From: Neptunicella plasticusilytica
GTDB taxonomy: Bacteria; Pseudomonadota; Gammaproteobacteria; Enterobacterales; Alteromonadaceae
Length of the DNA stretch: 64,000 bases
Assembly (NCBI RefSeq): GCF_047922965.1
Contig: NZ_CP150481.1
Span: forward strand, 1,860,001-1,924,000
Direction of reading: 5' to 3'
Part shown: positions 17,072 to 26,318 of the stretch, in pieces
Layout of the letters: each line of letters starts with the position of its first letter
Position numbering within the stretch: position 1 is the first letter of the stretch
Translations under genes and position numbers: made by a program
Notes under the pieces: generated by a model
Seen by the model: only the letters and a program-made list of their open reading frames with translations
The model's database searches: none
Told to the model about the DNA's origin: nothing

Positions 17072-18274
17072 ATGATTAATATTACTGATGCAAAGCGGGA
17101 AGAGCAGATCTTGCCTCTATGGCGTCTGGCGTTTCGCCCATTTTTTCTGTTTGGCGGGTTATTTTCATCTTTTGCCATCTTGTTATGGGGACTGTACTTA
17201 GCAGACATCGTCTCTTTTGAACCCTATACAAATATGCTTTTTTGGCATGCTCACGAAATGCTGTTCGGTTTTGTTAGCGTATTTATCGTCGGCTTTTTAT
17301 TGACGGCAGTACAAAACTGGACGGGGATCAGGGCAACGCACGGTAAACCGTTGATGCTACTGGTAGGATTGTGGCTAACGGCAAGAATGGCATTTTTGCT
17401 GGGTGATGTATTGCCTGCCTGGCTAATAATATTGCTTGATGTGAGTTTTATTCCCTTAGCGGCCGGTTATTTTTTTAATATTCTGAGAAAAGCAGGGCAT
17501 AAACGTAATTTATTTTTTGTCCCTGTATTGTTGTTGCTGGCTGTGGGTAACCTGTTATTGCATCTATCGGTCGTGCTGCAACTTCCTGTGCTAAAAGAGT
17601 GGGGACTTAACGCGACGTTAATGATTATTGCATTAATCATGACGATCGTCGCCGGACGTGTCATGCCGATGTTTACCGCCAATGGCACTGCTACCTGTAA
17701 AGTAGAGCCACTGCGTTGGCTAGAATACAGTGTAATCGGCACATCCGTTACTCTGGTGGCACTGTATTTATCCGGACTGGTGTATCTGCTTCCTGGCGAA
17801 GTAATAGCGGCTGTTTTTACATTGGCAGCTATCTGCCAAATATTACGTTGCGCGCGGTGGAAACCCTGGATCACATTAAAGCATCCGCTATTGTGGTCAT
17901 TGCACTTTGCCTATTGGTTTATTCCACTGGCGTTTGCCTTGTTCGCCAGTTATAAACTGGGGTGGATAGTCAATGCATCCATTGCGATCCACGCATTAAC
18001 GGCTGGTGCCATGAGCAGTATGATTTTGTCGATGATTTGCCGAGTATCGCTCGGTCATACTGGGCGTATGTTATCACCACCGGGCAGGGTGAAATGGCTG
18101 CTGTTACTGGTTATTTGGGCAGGGTTGGTCAGAGTTTTTGGGGTACTAACAGGATTTGACCTTATTATCGTTTACTTGCTTGCTAGCCTGTTGTGGTCAT
18201 TGGCGTATTTACTCTTTGTGGTTACTTACGGGTCAATGTTGGTTAAACCAAGAGTGGACGGACGCCCCGGTTGA
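17072..18274 (+). CDS. nnrS: NnrS family heme-copper membrane protein
   Basis: A 400-residue polytopic protein with about 12 transmembrane helices. The NnrS signature is clear: PLWRLAFRPFFLFGG at the front, FWHAHEMLFGFVSVFIVGFLLTA with paired histidines, GRVMPMFTANG in the middle and HALTAGAMSSMILSM near the end. NnrS proteins bind heme and copper and protect against nitrosative stress. It is flanked by a small membrane protein gene upstream and nsrR 38 bases downstream, consistent with an NO-induced operon. Confidence 0.93.
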   Translation: MINITDAKREEQILPLWRLAFRPFFLFGGLFSSFAILLWGLYLADIVSFEPYTNMLFWHAHEMLFGFVSVFIVGFLLTAVQNWTGIRATHGKPLMLLVGLWLTARMAFLLGDVLPAWLIILLDVSFIPLAAGYFFNILRKAGHKRNLFFVPVLLLLAVGNLLLHLSVVLQLPVLKEWGLNATLMIIALIMTIVAGRVMPMFTANGTATCKVEPLRWLEYSVIGTSVTLVALYLSGLVYLLPGEVIAAVFTLAAICQILRCARWKPWITLKHPLLWSLHFAYWFIPLAFALFASYKLGWIVNASIAIHALTAGAMSSMILSMICRVSLGHTGRMLSPPGRVKWLLLLVIWAGLVRVFGVLTGFDLIIVYLLASLLWSLAYLLFVVTYGSMLVKPRVDGRPG

Positions 18275-18312
18275 ATGTCAATATCACTAACACGGTTTCA
18301 ACAAGATAATTT

Positions 18313-18747
18313 ATGCAGTTAACCCGATATACCGACTATGCGTTGCGGATCTTAACCTATCTGGCGGTGATGCCGCAGGGACAGCAAGCCAATATTGAAC
18401 AGATCAGTAAACGCTATAACTTGTCTGTTCATCATTTAAAGAAAATTGTCCAGCAATTAGGCATTGCTGGCATTGTGGCGACAAAAAGGGGCAAAGGCGG
18501 CGGTATTAGCCTGATGAAGTCCCCGGGACAAATTAATGTGGGGGAAGTTGTGACGCTGCTGGAAAACACGCTGGATGTTATCGACTGTCACAGTGCGCCC
18601 TGTCAAATACTGCCAGCCTGCCGATTGAAAAATATTCTAGCACAGGCAACGCAGTCATTTATCCAGACGCTGAATCAATATACCCTGGCTGATTTAGTTG
18701 CAGATAATAAAGGCGACCTAATAGAATTATTGCAAATAGAAAGGTGA
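18313..18747 (+). CDS. nsrR: NsrR-type Rrf2 nitric-oxide-sensing repressor
   Basis: A 144-residue Rrf2-family winged-helix regulator. The N-terminal MQLTRYTDYALRILTYLAV and the wing KRGKGGGISL are diagnostic. Three cysteines for the Fe-S cluster sit in DCHSAPCQILPACRLK, with NsrR spacing rather than the IscR pattern. NsrR normally represses NO-detoxifying genes until NO destroys its cluster. Here it is the last gene of the operon containing nnrS, so autoregulation through the dyad at 16789-16813 is likely. Confidence 0.9.
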   Translation: MQLTRYTDYALRILTYLAVMPQGQQANIEQISKRYNLSVHHLKKIVQQLGIAGIVATKRGKGGGISLMKSPGQINVGEVVTLLENTLDVIDCHSAPCQILPACRLKNILAQATQSFIQTLNQYTLADLVADNKGDLIELLQIER

Positions 18748-18789
18748 CGAAAGCAAAGGTTGTTAACGTCACCTGTATGTTCTGGCCCT

Positions 18790-19629
18790 TTACCCAATAG
18801 TTTGCACAAGCCGATGTACTTCTCCGGCAGCGAGGATTTTATCTTGAGTTATCGCTGTTTCAACACATAACAAGTTCAGATAGCCTTGTTTTGTCATATC
18901 GCTCATACCTGCGCTTTTTTCAATCCAGGGATTCCACACCACCACACTATCATGACCTTCAGAGTAAATCGGGATGGAATACGCCGGGACTTCTATGGTG
19001 ACCTGCGGTGCGGCAACCAGATGAATACGATCAGTTTCCGTGCTAAAGATGTAAGTTTCGGGCGTTGTTGCTATTGTCCTTTGTGCCACCTTGTCTATAT
19101 ATTTGCCCGATAAGCCGGATAGTCGGGTACGCTGAATATCATCGACCGAAAAATAGCTATGTAGCGCAGCATTATAGCTAAAGCTGCTATTGCCAATATT
19201 TTCGGTGATTAACTCGATTTTGAGTTGTTGTCCGACAATAATTTTCAAACGGAGCGCCGCCAGCCCATCAAAACCATCACCTACACAGGTTTCGGGGGCC
19301 AGTGTTATTTCGGTACCTGCACCAGTGTCTTCACAACGGGTAACATGCCAAAGTTGTTCGCGGACGTAACCGTGCGCCGGAAACTGGCTATCAACATGAT
19401 GGCCAAACCAGGGCCAGCAAATCGGCACGCCTCCGCGAATGGCTTTACTGCCATCTAACCGGGTTTTGTCACTTAGCCATAAGCGTTCTCTTTGATCGCT
19501 TTTAGGACAAAAGCTGATGATATGTCCACCAAACAAGCTGATTTTGGCAAAAGCAAACGCGTTGTTCACTTCCAGACAATCAACCAGTGATGGAGAGGAC
19601 TCAAGGCTAACGGATGGACTAAGTTGCAT
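18790..19629 (-). CDS. yeaD: D-hexose-6-phosphate mutarotase (YeaD family)
   Basis: A 279-residue galactose-mutarotase-like beta-sandwich enzyme that interconverts anomers of glucose-6-phosphate and related sugars. Recognisable blocks are FGGHIISFCPK, IRGGVPICWPWFG, AHGYVREQLW and LHSYFSVDD (His near the catalytic site), with a C-terminal VVVWNPWIEKSAGMSDM. The start is the ATG at 19629, with AGAAGG 8 bases upstream; upstream in-frame starts run through the gapA terminator. It lies directly downstream of gapA on the same strand, as in E. coli. The terminator between them suggests mostly separate expression. Confidence 0.92.
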   Translation of the reverse strand: MQLSPSVSLESSPSLVDCLEVNNAFAFAKISLFGGHIISFCPKSDQRERLWLSDKTRLDGSKAIRGGVPICWPWFGHHVDSQFPAHGYVREQLWHVTRCEDTGAGTEITLAPETCVGDGFDGLAALRLKIIVGQQLKIELITENIGNSSFSYNAALHSYFSVDDIQRTRLSGLSGKYIDKVAQRTIATTPETYIFSTETDRIHLVAAPQVTIEVPAYSIPIYSEGHDSVVVWNPWIEKSAGMSDMTKQGYLNLLCVETAITQDKILAAGEVHRLVQTIG

Positions 19630-19652
19630 ATTTGACCTTCTACACGTTTCAA

Positions 19653-19681
19653 TAAAAAAGGCGACATTCCTGTCGCCTTTA
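19653..19681 (-). terminator. Rho-independent terminator of gapA
   Basis: On the minus strand AAAGGCGAC, a 5-base loop and GTCGCCTTT are followed by TTTATT. It sits 19 bases after the gapA stop and 24 bases before the yeaD start. Confidence 0.85.
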
Positions 19682-19699
19682 TCATGCCTGCTAAGCTGT

Positions 19700-20695
19700 T
19701 TACTTGGCAATATGAGCAACCAAATCCAGCACTTTATTCGAGTAGCCGATTTCATTGTCATACCAGGAGATGACTTTTACAAAAGTATCGGTCAATGCGA
19801 TACCGGCTTCGGCATCGAAGATAGAGGTGCGTGTATCGCCGATAAAGTCCTGGGAAACAACTGCATCTTCGGTGTAACCCATAATGCCTTTCAGTTCACC
19901 TTCAGACGCAGCTTTCATCGCGGCACAAATTTGCGCGTAAGTTGCCGGTTTTGCCAGGTTAACAGTCAAGTCGACCACTGACACGTCAGCAACAGGAACG
20001 CGCATTGACATACCGGTCAATTTACCGTTTAGCTCAGGAATAACCTTACCCACGGCTTTGGCGGCACCGGTAGACGAAGGAATGATATTTTGTGACGCGC
20101 CGCGACCGCCACGCCAGTCTTTGGCAGATGGTGCATCAACAGTTTTCTGGGTAGCCGTGGTGGCGTGTACAGTGGTCATTAAACCGTCGACGATACCAAA
20201 GTTATCATTTAACACTTTTGCCAGCGGAGCCAAACAGTTAGTGGTACAAGAGGCATTGGATACAACATCCTGACCCGCGTAACTGCTGTCGTTTACGCCC
20301 ATAACAAACATGGGGGTGTCGTCTTTGGATGGAGCTGACATCACTACTTTTTTCGCGCCGGCCTGAATATGTTTGCGGGCCGTTTCGTCAGTTAAAAACA
20401 AACCGGTAGACTCAACAACAACATCAACACCAATGGCATCCCAGGCCAGATTGGCAGGATCACGTTCGGCGGTAACGCGTACTTCTTTACCGTTCACAAT
20501 CAGTTTGCCGTCCTTTACCTCGACAGTGCCGTTAAACTTTCCGTGAGTAGAATCGTACTTCAGCATATATGCCATGTAATCTACGTCGAGCAAGTCATTG
20601 ATGCCTACGACTTGAATATCATCACGCTCACATGATGCTCTGAAAACAAATCGACCGATACGCCCGAAACCATTGATCCCAACTTTGATAGTCAT
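19700..20695 (-). CDS. gapA: glyceraldehyde-3-phosphate dehydrogenase, type I
   Basis: A 331-residue glycolytic enzyme that oxidises glyceraldehyde 3-phosphate with NAD and phosphate. The Rossmann start is IKVGINGFGRIGR, the catalytic Cys lies in SNASCTTNCLAP, and HATTATQKTVD holds the activating His. ASQNIIPSSTGAAKAVGKV and SWYDNEIGYSNKVLD are class hallmarks. Length is standard (331). It is divergent from msrB; a second, longer GAPDH lies 1 kb away, so glycolysis and gluconeogenesis may be split between the two. Confidence 0.97.
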   Translation of the reverse strand: MTIKVGINGFGRIGRFVFRASCERDDIQVVGINDLLDVDYMAYMLKYDSTHGKFNGTVEVKDGKLIVNGKEVRVTAERDPANLAWDAIGVDVVVESTGLFLTDETARKHIQAGAKKVVMSAPSKDDTPMFVMGVNDSSYAGQDVVSNASCTTNCLAPLAKVLNDNFGIVDGLMTTVHATTATQKTVDAPSAKDWRGGRGASQNIIPSSTGAAKAVGKVIPELNGKLTGMSMRVPVADVSVVDLTVNLAKPATYAQICAAMKAASEGELKGIMGYTEDAVVSQDFIGDTRTSIFDAEAGIALTDTFVKVISWYDNEIGYSNKVLDLVAHIAK

Positions 20696-20934
20696 GTTTC
20701 ACCTTACTTTAAGATTGTTGCTGAATATTGTAACTAAATTACAGAAATTATCGGCAATGTTCAACGATTACGCAAATAAACTCGGCTTATCTGTTATAAA
20801 ATTACAATATATGCAGTTTTTTAGATTGAAAAATAATCACACACTTTGACTCGACTAGTTTAGCAACGATTTCGGTTTTCTTCGTTTGTTTGAACTGCTA
20901 TACCTGTTATTAAATCTTTTAGTCAGGAACAGAT

Positions 20935-21321
20935 ATGAAATTAACAGAACAGGAATGGCAGCAACGGCTTTCGGATGAAGAATATCGGGTCTGCAGAAAG
21001 AAGGGCACCGAACGGCCATTTAGTGGCGAATTGCTGGATGTTAACGATAAAGGCATTTATTTGTGTAAATGTTGTGGTGCCGAGTTGTTTTCATCTAACG
21101 CCAAGTTTGATGCAGGTTGTGGTTGGCCGTCGTTTTTCGCCGAGCACGGCGAAAACGTTGATTATCATCAGGATCATAGCCATGGCATGACGCGCACCGA
21201 GATCACCTGTAAACAATGTGGTAGTCATCTGGGACATGTGTTCCCGGATGGGCCACAGCCCACAGGTCAGCGCTATTGCGTTAATTCTGTATCATTGTCA
21301 TTTCAGCCGGAAGACAAATAA
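20935..21321 (+). CDS. msrB: peptide-methionine (R)-S-oxide reductase
   Basis: A 128-residue repair enzyme that reduces methionine-R-sulfoxide in proteins. The two zinc CxxC pairs are CKCCG and CKQCG. The catalytic Cys115 is in RYCVNSVSL, and GCGWPSFF plus HLGHVFPDGP are family signatures. It is cytoplasmic (no signal). It is divergent from gapA and 358 bases before the second GAPDH, matching the yeaA(msrB)-gapA neighbourhood of E. coli. Confidence 0.96.
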   Translation: MKLTEQEWQQRLSDEEYRVCRKKGTERPFSGELLDVNDKGIYLCKCCGAELFSSNAKFDAGCGWPSFFAEHGENVDYHQDHSHGMTRTEITCKQCGSHLGHVFPDGPQPTGQRYCVNSVSLSFQPEDK

Positions 21322-21684
21322 TTTCATGAAAGTTTTTTTCATTTCTGAATGATGTCATTACTACACCGTTGTAACCGGATTAGCTTGGCTTGCAACGCCC
21401 AATAGCAGATAAAATAACGATATTGAACAGCCGAACTTCTGTCCTGGCAGTGAGAATTGCGGCGCTGCCATTTTCAACTTATCTGTTAACTTGCACAAAA
21501 ACTCGCCAGTTGAGGTAAAGTTACCAATAAATTCGACTAAATCCTGTTAATCAAAGGATTTTGGTAATTTCTGTACAATTTTGCATCAATCCATTCTTTC
21601 ATTACACTAGCGCGCGATTTTGCCCCGGCAAGTCATATCATTCAGTTAAATCCCTACAAAATAGCAGCATAAAAGGCAGTGAAA
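21322..21684. other. 363-base spacer upstream of the second GAPDH gene
   Basis: No gene seen. A hairpin TGGCAG/CTGCCA spans about 21444-21470 in the presumed promoter or leader region of the long GAPDH gene. The rest is AT-rich with no clear operator. Confidence 0.4.
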
Positions 21685-23130
21685 ATGAATCAACAATATG
21701 AGCAGGTATTGCAAAATAGTTGGCAGGAGCGGCAAGAATACGCGGAACAGATGTTACCGCTACTGGGCAAACTATATCGTGATAAATCCGTCGAGATCAC
21801 TGTTTATGGCCGCTCTTTGGTGGGAGCCAGCGCGATAGATATTATTAAGGCGCATCGCACCGTGCGCCAGCACGAAGGGCAAAAGTTACGTTTGCGAGAG
21901 ACATTTCCGTTTATTCAGGTATTGAGCGAGTTGCCGCTGGCACCCGCCGAGATTGATGTAGGCAAATTGGCTTACCGCTTTCACTATAGCGATAAAGCGC
22001 ACAGCAGTGATGTCCCGGCTTATTTGCAACAAGAATTGCAAAGCATCAGCGACCCTTCCAATCAGCAACAGCCCCGAGATGTGGTGTTATACGGTTTTGG
22101 TCGAATTGGCCGATTGCTGGCACGTTTGATGATTGAACGTCAGGGTAAAAATAACAAGCTACGTTTACGCGCTATCGTTGTACGCGGCGGCAAAGAAGGG
22201 GATTTGGAAAAGCGGGCCAGTTTATTGCGCCGTGATTCGGTACATGGTCCGTTTAACGGCTCTATTACAGTGGATAATGAGCGTAACGCGATCAAGGCCA
22301 ATGGTGCCTATATTCAGGTGATTTACGCTAATTCACCCGACGAGGTGGATTATGCGCAATACGGCATCGATAACGCTATTGTGGTCGACAACACCGGTAT
22401 GTGGCGCGATGCTGAAGGTCTTGGACAGCATCTTAAGGCTAAAGGTACAGCGAAAGTGTTATTAACCGCACCGGGCAAAGGCGATATCAAGAATATCGTC
22501 CATGGTGTCAACCATACGGATATCCTCGCCGAAGATAGCATTTTATCCGCTGCAAGCTGTACCACAAATGCCATTACGCCCGTACTGAAAATGATGGACG
22601 AGAGGTTCGGTATTACCAGTGGCCATGTAGAAACCGTGCACTCTTTTACCAATGACCAGCATCTTATCGACAATTTCCATAAAGCCGATCGCCGTGGCCG
22701 CAGTGCCGCGCTGAATATGGTGATTACCGAAACAGGCGCCGCCAAAGCGGTGGCCAAGGCTTATCCGAAACTGGCAGGTAAACTGACTGGTAACGCAATT
22801 CGGGTTCCCACGCCCAATGTGTCATTGGCCATTCTCAATCTGCAGTTAGACAACAGCACCAGTCGCGAAGAGTTAAATGACTTTTTGCGCAATGCATCGT
22901 TATTTTCATCGTTGCATCACCAGATTGATTTTTCGGCTTCAACTGAAATCGTCTCCACCGATCTGGTCGGTACTCGCTTTGCGTCGGTAGTGGATTCACA
23001 GGCCACCATTGTGGCGGATAATCGTGCCACCTTGTATTTGTGGTATGACAACGAGTTTGGTTATAGCTGTCAGGTAATGCGGGTAGTGCAAGATATGGCC
23101 GGATTAAAAGTACCGTCATTACCGGTCTAA
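21685..23130 (+). CDS. second, long-form glyceraldehyde-3-phosphate dehydrogenase
   Basis: A 481-residue GAPDH with a roughly 130-residue N-terminal extension before the Rossmann motif DVVLYGFGRIGRLLARL. The catalytic segment AASCTTNAITP has the Cys, ETVHSFTNDQHLID the His, and LYLWYDNEFGYSCQ the C-terminal signature. This large form is typical of marine gammaproteobacteria and is often thought to work in the gluconeogenic direction; that role is not shown here. The ATG at 21685 is used (AAAGGCAG upstream); a GTG six bases earlier is in frame. A perfect 15-bp terminator follows. Confidence 0.9.
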   Translation: MNQQYEQVLQNSWQERQEYAEQMLPLLGKLYRDKSVEITVYGRSLVGASAIDIIKAHRTVRQHEGQKLRLRETFPFIQVLSELPLAPAEIDVGKLAYRFHYSDKAHSSDVPAYLQQELQSISDPSNQQQPRDVVLYGFGRIGRLLARLMIERQGKNNKLRLRAIVVRGGKEGDLEKRASLLRRDSVHGPFNGSITVDNERNAIKANGAYIQVIYANSPDEVDYAQYGIDNAIVVDNTGMWRDAEGLGQHLKAKGTAKVLLTAPGKGDIKNIVHGVNHTDILAEDSILSAASCTTNAITPVLKMMDERFGITSGHVETVHSFTNDQHLIDNFHKADRRGRSAALNMVITETGAAKAVAKAYPKLAGKLTGNAIRVPTPNVSLAILNLQLDNSTSREELNDFLRNASLFSSLHHQIDFSASTEIVSTDLVGTRFASVVDSQATIVADNRATLYLWYDNEFGYSCQVMRVVQDMAGLKVPSLPV

Positions 23131-23137
23131 TCTGTTC

Positions 23138-23176
23138 AACAGGCAGGATGACGGCCCTGTCATCCTGCCTGTTTTA
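23138..23176 (+). terminator. strong Rho-independent terminator after the long GAPDH gene
   Basis: AACAGGCAGGATGAC (23138-23152), a 6-base loop and the exact complement at 23159-23173 form a perfect 15-bp stem ending in TTTT. It starts 8 bases after the stop codon. Confidence 0.9.
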
Positions 23177-23304
23177 GCGGGAGCATTGTCTGCGTGACGA
23201 AAGCGCTTTTGCAAAAATTCATCTATTAGGTGCTCTTGGTTAGCCAGCCGCTTTTAAAATATGGTAGATTACGCCAGTCCTACAATAAGATCCGAATAAA
23301 CTCC

Positions 23305-24432
23305 ATGAGAATAAGTAGCAATTTTGATAGCGGAAATATTCAGGTTATCCGCGCCGAACAGGCTGATGATATTCAGTTAGCCATCAACAAAGATAATAAT
23401 TCCGATTTTTACCAGTGGTTTCACTTCAAACTCGACTCGACTCCCTTTATTAACCACAAACTGACTATACAGAATGTTGACAAGGCCGCTTACCCGGACG
23501 GTTGGCAGAACTACCAGGCCGTTGCTTCCTATGATCGTGAGGAGTGGTTTAGGGTCGATACAGAATTTGACGGGAAAAGTTTGAGCATCGATCACACCCC
23601 CGAGCATGACATTACCTATTTTGCCTATTTTGCGCCGTATTCCTACGAACGTCATCTTGACCTGATTGGCTGGGCGCAGACCTGTTTTGATTGCCGCCAT
23701 GAACATTTGGGTGAAACCCTGGATGGGCGCGATATGTCGTTGCTGGTTGTTGGTCAACCTGAAGAAGGTAAAAAGAAAATCTGGATTACCGCACGTCAGC
23801 ATCCGGGCGAAACCATGGCTGAATGGTTGATTGAAGGTTTACTGGAACGGCTATTGGATGAAGACGACGGGGTTGCCCGTTCATTGCTGGATAAGGCTGT
23901 GTTGTACATTGTACCCAATATGAATCCGGACGGTTCGGTGCGTGGTCATCTACGTACCAATGCCAATGGTGCCAATCTTAATCGTGAATGGGCAACACCC
24001 ACGGCGGAAAATAGCCCGGAAGTGCTGCATGTATTAAATAAAATGCAGCAAACCGGGGTGGATATGTTTCTGGATGTGCACGGGGATGAAGCGCTGCCTT
24101 ACAACTTTGTCGCCGGCTCGGAAGGAATACCCGCTTACAATGCCCGTATTGCTGCATTGGAAAATAGCTTTAAGCAGGCGTTTTTAATGGCAACACCGGA
24201 ATTTCAGGATGAAGTGGGATACCCCAAAGATGAACCCGGCAAGGCAAATTTGACAGTGGCCTGTAACGCAGTAGCACAGAAATTTGATTGTCTGGCTTAC
24301 ACACTGGAAATGCCATTTAAGGATAATATAAACTTGCCGGATGCTGCTTACGGCTGGTCGCCCAAGCGCAGTAAACAGTTAGGTGAAGATGTGCTAATTG
24401 CTATTCATGCAGTAGCAGATACTTTAAGATAA
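23305..24432 (+). CDS. M14-family zinc carboxypeptidase, cytosolic type
   Basis: A 375-residue enzyme with an N-terminal beta-domain (about 1-115) typical of cytosolic M14 carboxypeptidases. The M14 domain follows. Zinc ligands are His and Glu in RQHPGETMAEW and His in DVHGDEALPYNF. The catalytic Glu is in YTLEMPFK. No signal peptide, so it probably acts on peptides in the cytoplasm. The start is ATG 23305; a longer reading from 23230 adds residues without family support. It sits between the GAPDH terminator and the symporter gene. Confidence 0.9.
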   Translation: MRISSNFDSGNIQVIRAEQADDIQLAINKDNNSDFYQWFHFKLDSTPFINHKLTIQNVDKAAYPDGWQNYQAVASYDREEWFRVDTEFDGKSLSIDHTPEHDITYFAYFAPYSYERHLDLIGWAQTCFDCRHEHLGETLDGRDMSLLVVGQPEEGKKKIWITARQHPGETMAEWLIEGLLERLLDEDDGVARSLLDKAVLYIVPNMNPDGSVRGHLRTNANGANLNREWATPTAENSPEVLHVLNKMQQTGVDMFLDVHGDEALPYNFVAGSEGIPAYNARIAALENSFKQAFLMATPEFQDEVGYPKDEPGKANLTVACNAVAQKFDCLAYTLEMPFKDNINLPDAAYGWSPKRSKQLGEDVLIAIHAVADTLR

Positions 24433-24517
24433 ACGTAGCCGTGCGCTAATTAACTTCAGCTCTGAACAGCAAGAGCCGGTTAAAATTAATAACAATAAAT
24501 AATAACAGGGGAATAAC

Positions 24518-26203
24518 TTGGAATCCTTTCATAATTTTTTAAAACTGCTGGATAGCAATCTAGGTGGGGCGGGTTGGTTCCCGTATGTGTTGCTGGGAGT
24601 GGGATTATTTTTCACTATTTACCTGAAGTTCCCGCAAATTCGATACTTCAAACATGCGTGGAAAGTCGTTACCGGCAAGTATGATAAAAAAGGTGCCCCG
24701 GGTGATACTACGCACTTCCAGTCTTTATCCACCGCGCTGTCTGGTACAGTCGGTACCGGTAATATCAGTGGTGTGGCGTTTGCTATCTTTTTGGGCGGTC
24801 CGGCAGCCTTGTTCTGGATGTGGGCAACGGCATTTTTGGGCATGACCACCAAGTTTGTCGAGGTCACCTTATCGCATAAATATCGGGTTAAAACCGAAGA
24901 TGGCACTATGGCAGGCGGTCCCATGTATTACATGGACAGACGTCTGAACATGAAATGGCTGGCTATAGGTTTTGCTATTGCCACCGTTATTAGCTCGTTT
25001 GGTACCGGCAACTTACCGCAAATCAACAGTATTGCCTCCAGTATGCAGGAGTCATTCGGACTGGAACCCATGATTACTGGTGGCGTGCTAGCAGTGATGT
25101 TGGGACTGGTTATTCTGGGCGGAATTCACCGCATCGCAGCGGTTACCTCAAGAATTGTTCCGCTAATGGCTGGTGTGTACTTGATTGGTGCCTTTGGGGT
25201 GATTTTCTACAATATCGGCAATATCGGCCCTGCGTTTGCCTCGGTCATCGGCGATGTGTTTAGCGGTTCTGCGGCAACCGGCGGTTTCCTTGGTGCGACT
25301 ATTGCCTATGCGTTTAACCGTGGGGTGAATCGCGGTTTATTCTCCAACGAAGCAGGACAAGGTTCTGCTCCTATCGCGCACGCCGCGGCAAAAGCCGATG
25401 AGCCCGTGTCCGAAGGGATGGTGTCTATCCTTGAGCCGTTTATCGATACCATCATTATTTGTACTATCACCGGTCTGGTTATCCTGTCTTCGGGTGTCTG
25501 GAACGAAAAGTTCGATAACGTGTTCCAAAAAGCGGATATGGCTATCGTGGCCGGCAAATATGTTGAAAGCAACGAAGCGGATCGTCAGCAAATGTTCAAA
25601 TACCTTAACCACGTTGACGGACATAATGTTGAACTTTATAACGGTGACATCAAAGTAGTGGAAGGCAAGGCTCTTGCTGGTAACTATACTATTATGCATG
25701 CCCATTCTTTTGCTGAAGATGTGCGTTTTAGCATTGGTGAAGCGGAAGATGCCTACAGCGGCACGTTAAAAATCGTTGACGGATTACCGGTAAAAGACAC
25801 CGTTATTATCACCGGTAAGTCATTGATTCACTCTGCAGCCCTGACCACCAAAGCCTTCACGCGCGGCTTTTTTGGTGATTTCGGTCAGTATATTGTATCG
25901 ATAGGGTTGTTGTTGTTTGCGTTTTCCACCGCGATTGCCTGGTCTTATTATGGTGACAGGGCGATGACATATTTGCTGGGAGCGCGTTCGGTGATGCCGT
26001 ATCGGGTCATTTATGTGGCCGGTTTCTTCTGGGCTTCGTTTTCGGATACCACCCTGGTGTGGGCGCTAGCTAGTGTGGCTATTGTGGTAATGACATTGCC
26101 TAACCTGTTCGGTATTTTGATGCTGAGAAAGGAAATGAAGCAGACAGTAGCGGATTACTGGACAGATTTTAACAAAGAGCATCAGCAAGAAACGCAAAAG
26201 TAG
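24518..26203 (+). CDS. sodium:alanine/glycine symporter (AGCS family)
   Basis: A 561-residue inner-membrane transporter with about 11 helices. AGCS signatures are THFQSLSTALSGTVGTGNISGVA, GPAALFWMWATAFLGMTTKFVE and NRGVNRGLFSNEAGQGSAPIAHAAAK. It should take up alanine or glycine with sodium. About 100 polar residues (roughly 345-445, ADRQQMFKYL... to VKDTVII) are inserted before the last helices and may form an extra soluble domain. The start is TTG 24518, with AGGGGAATAAC upstream; no suitable ATG exists. A good terminator follows at 26269-26300. Confidence 0.9.
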   Translation: MESFHNFLKLLDSNLGGAGWFPYVLLGVGLFFTIYLKFPQIRYFKHAWKVVTGKYDKKGAPGDTTHFQSLSTALSGTVGTGNISGVAFAIFLGGPAALFWMWATAFLGMTTKFVEVTLSHKYRVKTEDGTMAGGPMYYMDRRLNMKWLAIGFAIATVISSFGTGNLPQINSIASSMQESFGLEPMITGGVLAVMLGLVILGGIHRIAAVTSRIVPLMAGVYLIGAFGVIFYNIGNIGPAFASVIGDVFSGSAATGGFLGATIAYAFNRGVNRGLFSNEAGQGSAPIAHAAAKADEPVSEGMVSILEPFIDTIIICTITGLVILSSGVWNEKFDNVFQKADMAIVAGKYVESNEADRQQMFKYLNHVDGHNVELYNGDIKVVEGKALAGNYTIMHAHSFAEDVRFSIGEAEDAYSGTLKIVDGLPVKDTVIITGKSLIHSAALTTKAFTRGFFGDFGQYIVSIGLLLFAFSTAIAWSYYGDRAMTYLLGARSVMPYRVIYVAGFFWASFSDTTLVWALASVAIVVMTLPNLFGILMLRKEMKQTVADYWTDFNKEHQQETQK

Positions 26204-26268
26204 ACGCGTTTTTATCAGGCGCAATGGCAATAACCATTTAGTGCCTGAGAACATTTTATACTTTACAC

Positions 26269-26300
26269 AGGAGTGTTGGCCTTGGGTCACACTCCTTTTA
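26269..26300 (+). terminator. Rho-independent terminator after the symporter gene
   Basis: AGGAGTGT (26269-26276) pairs with ACACTCCT (26289-26296) and TTTTAT follows. It ends 19 bases before the next gene. Confidence 0.75.
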
Positions 26301-26318
26301 TCGTAAATGGAGTCGCGC

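Noticed and set aside
18790..19761. Longer reading of the mutarotase from 19761
   Set aside because: The extra 44 residues would be translated through the gapA terminator and coding end; the ATG at 19629 has a good ribosome binding site.
21679..21684. GTG start two codons earlier for the long GAPDH
   Set aside because: The ATG at 21685 has better ribosome-binding-site spacing; the difference is two residues only.
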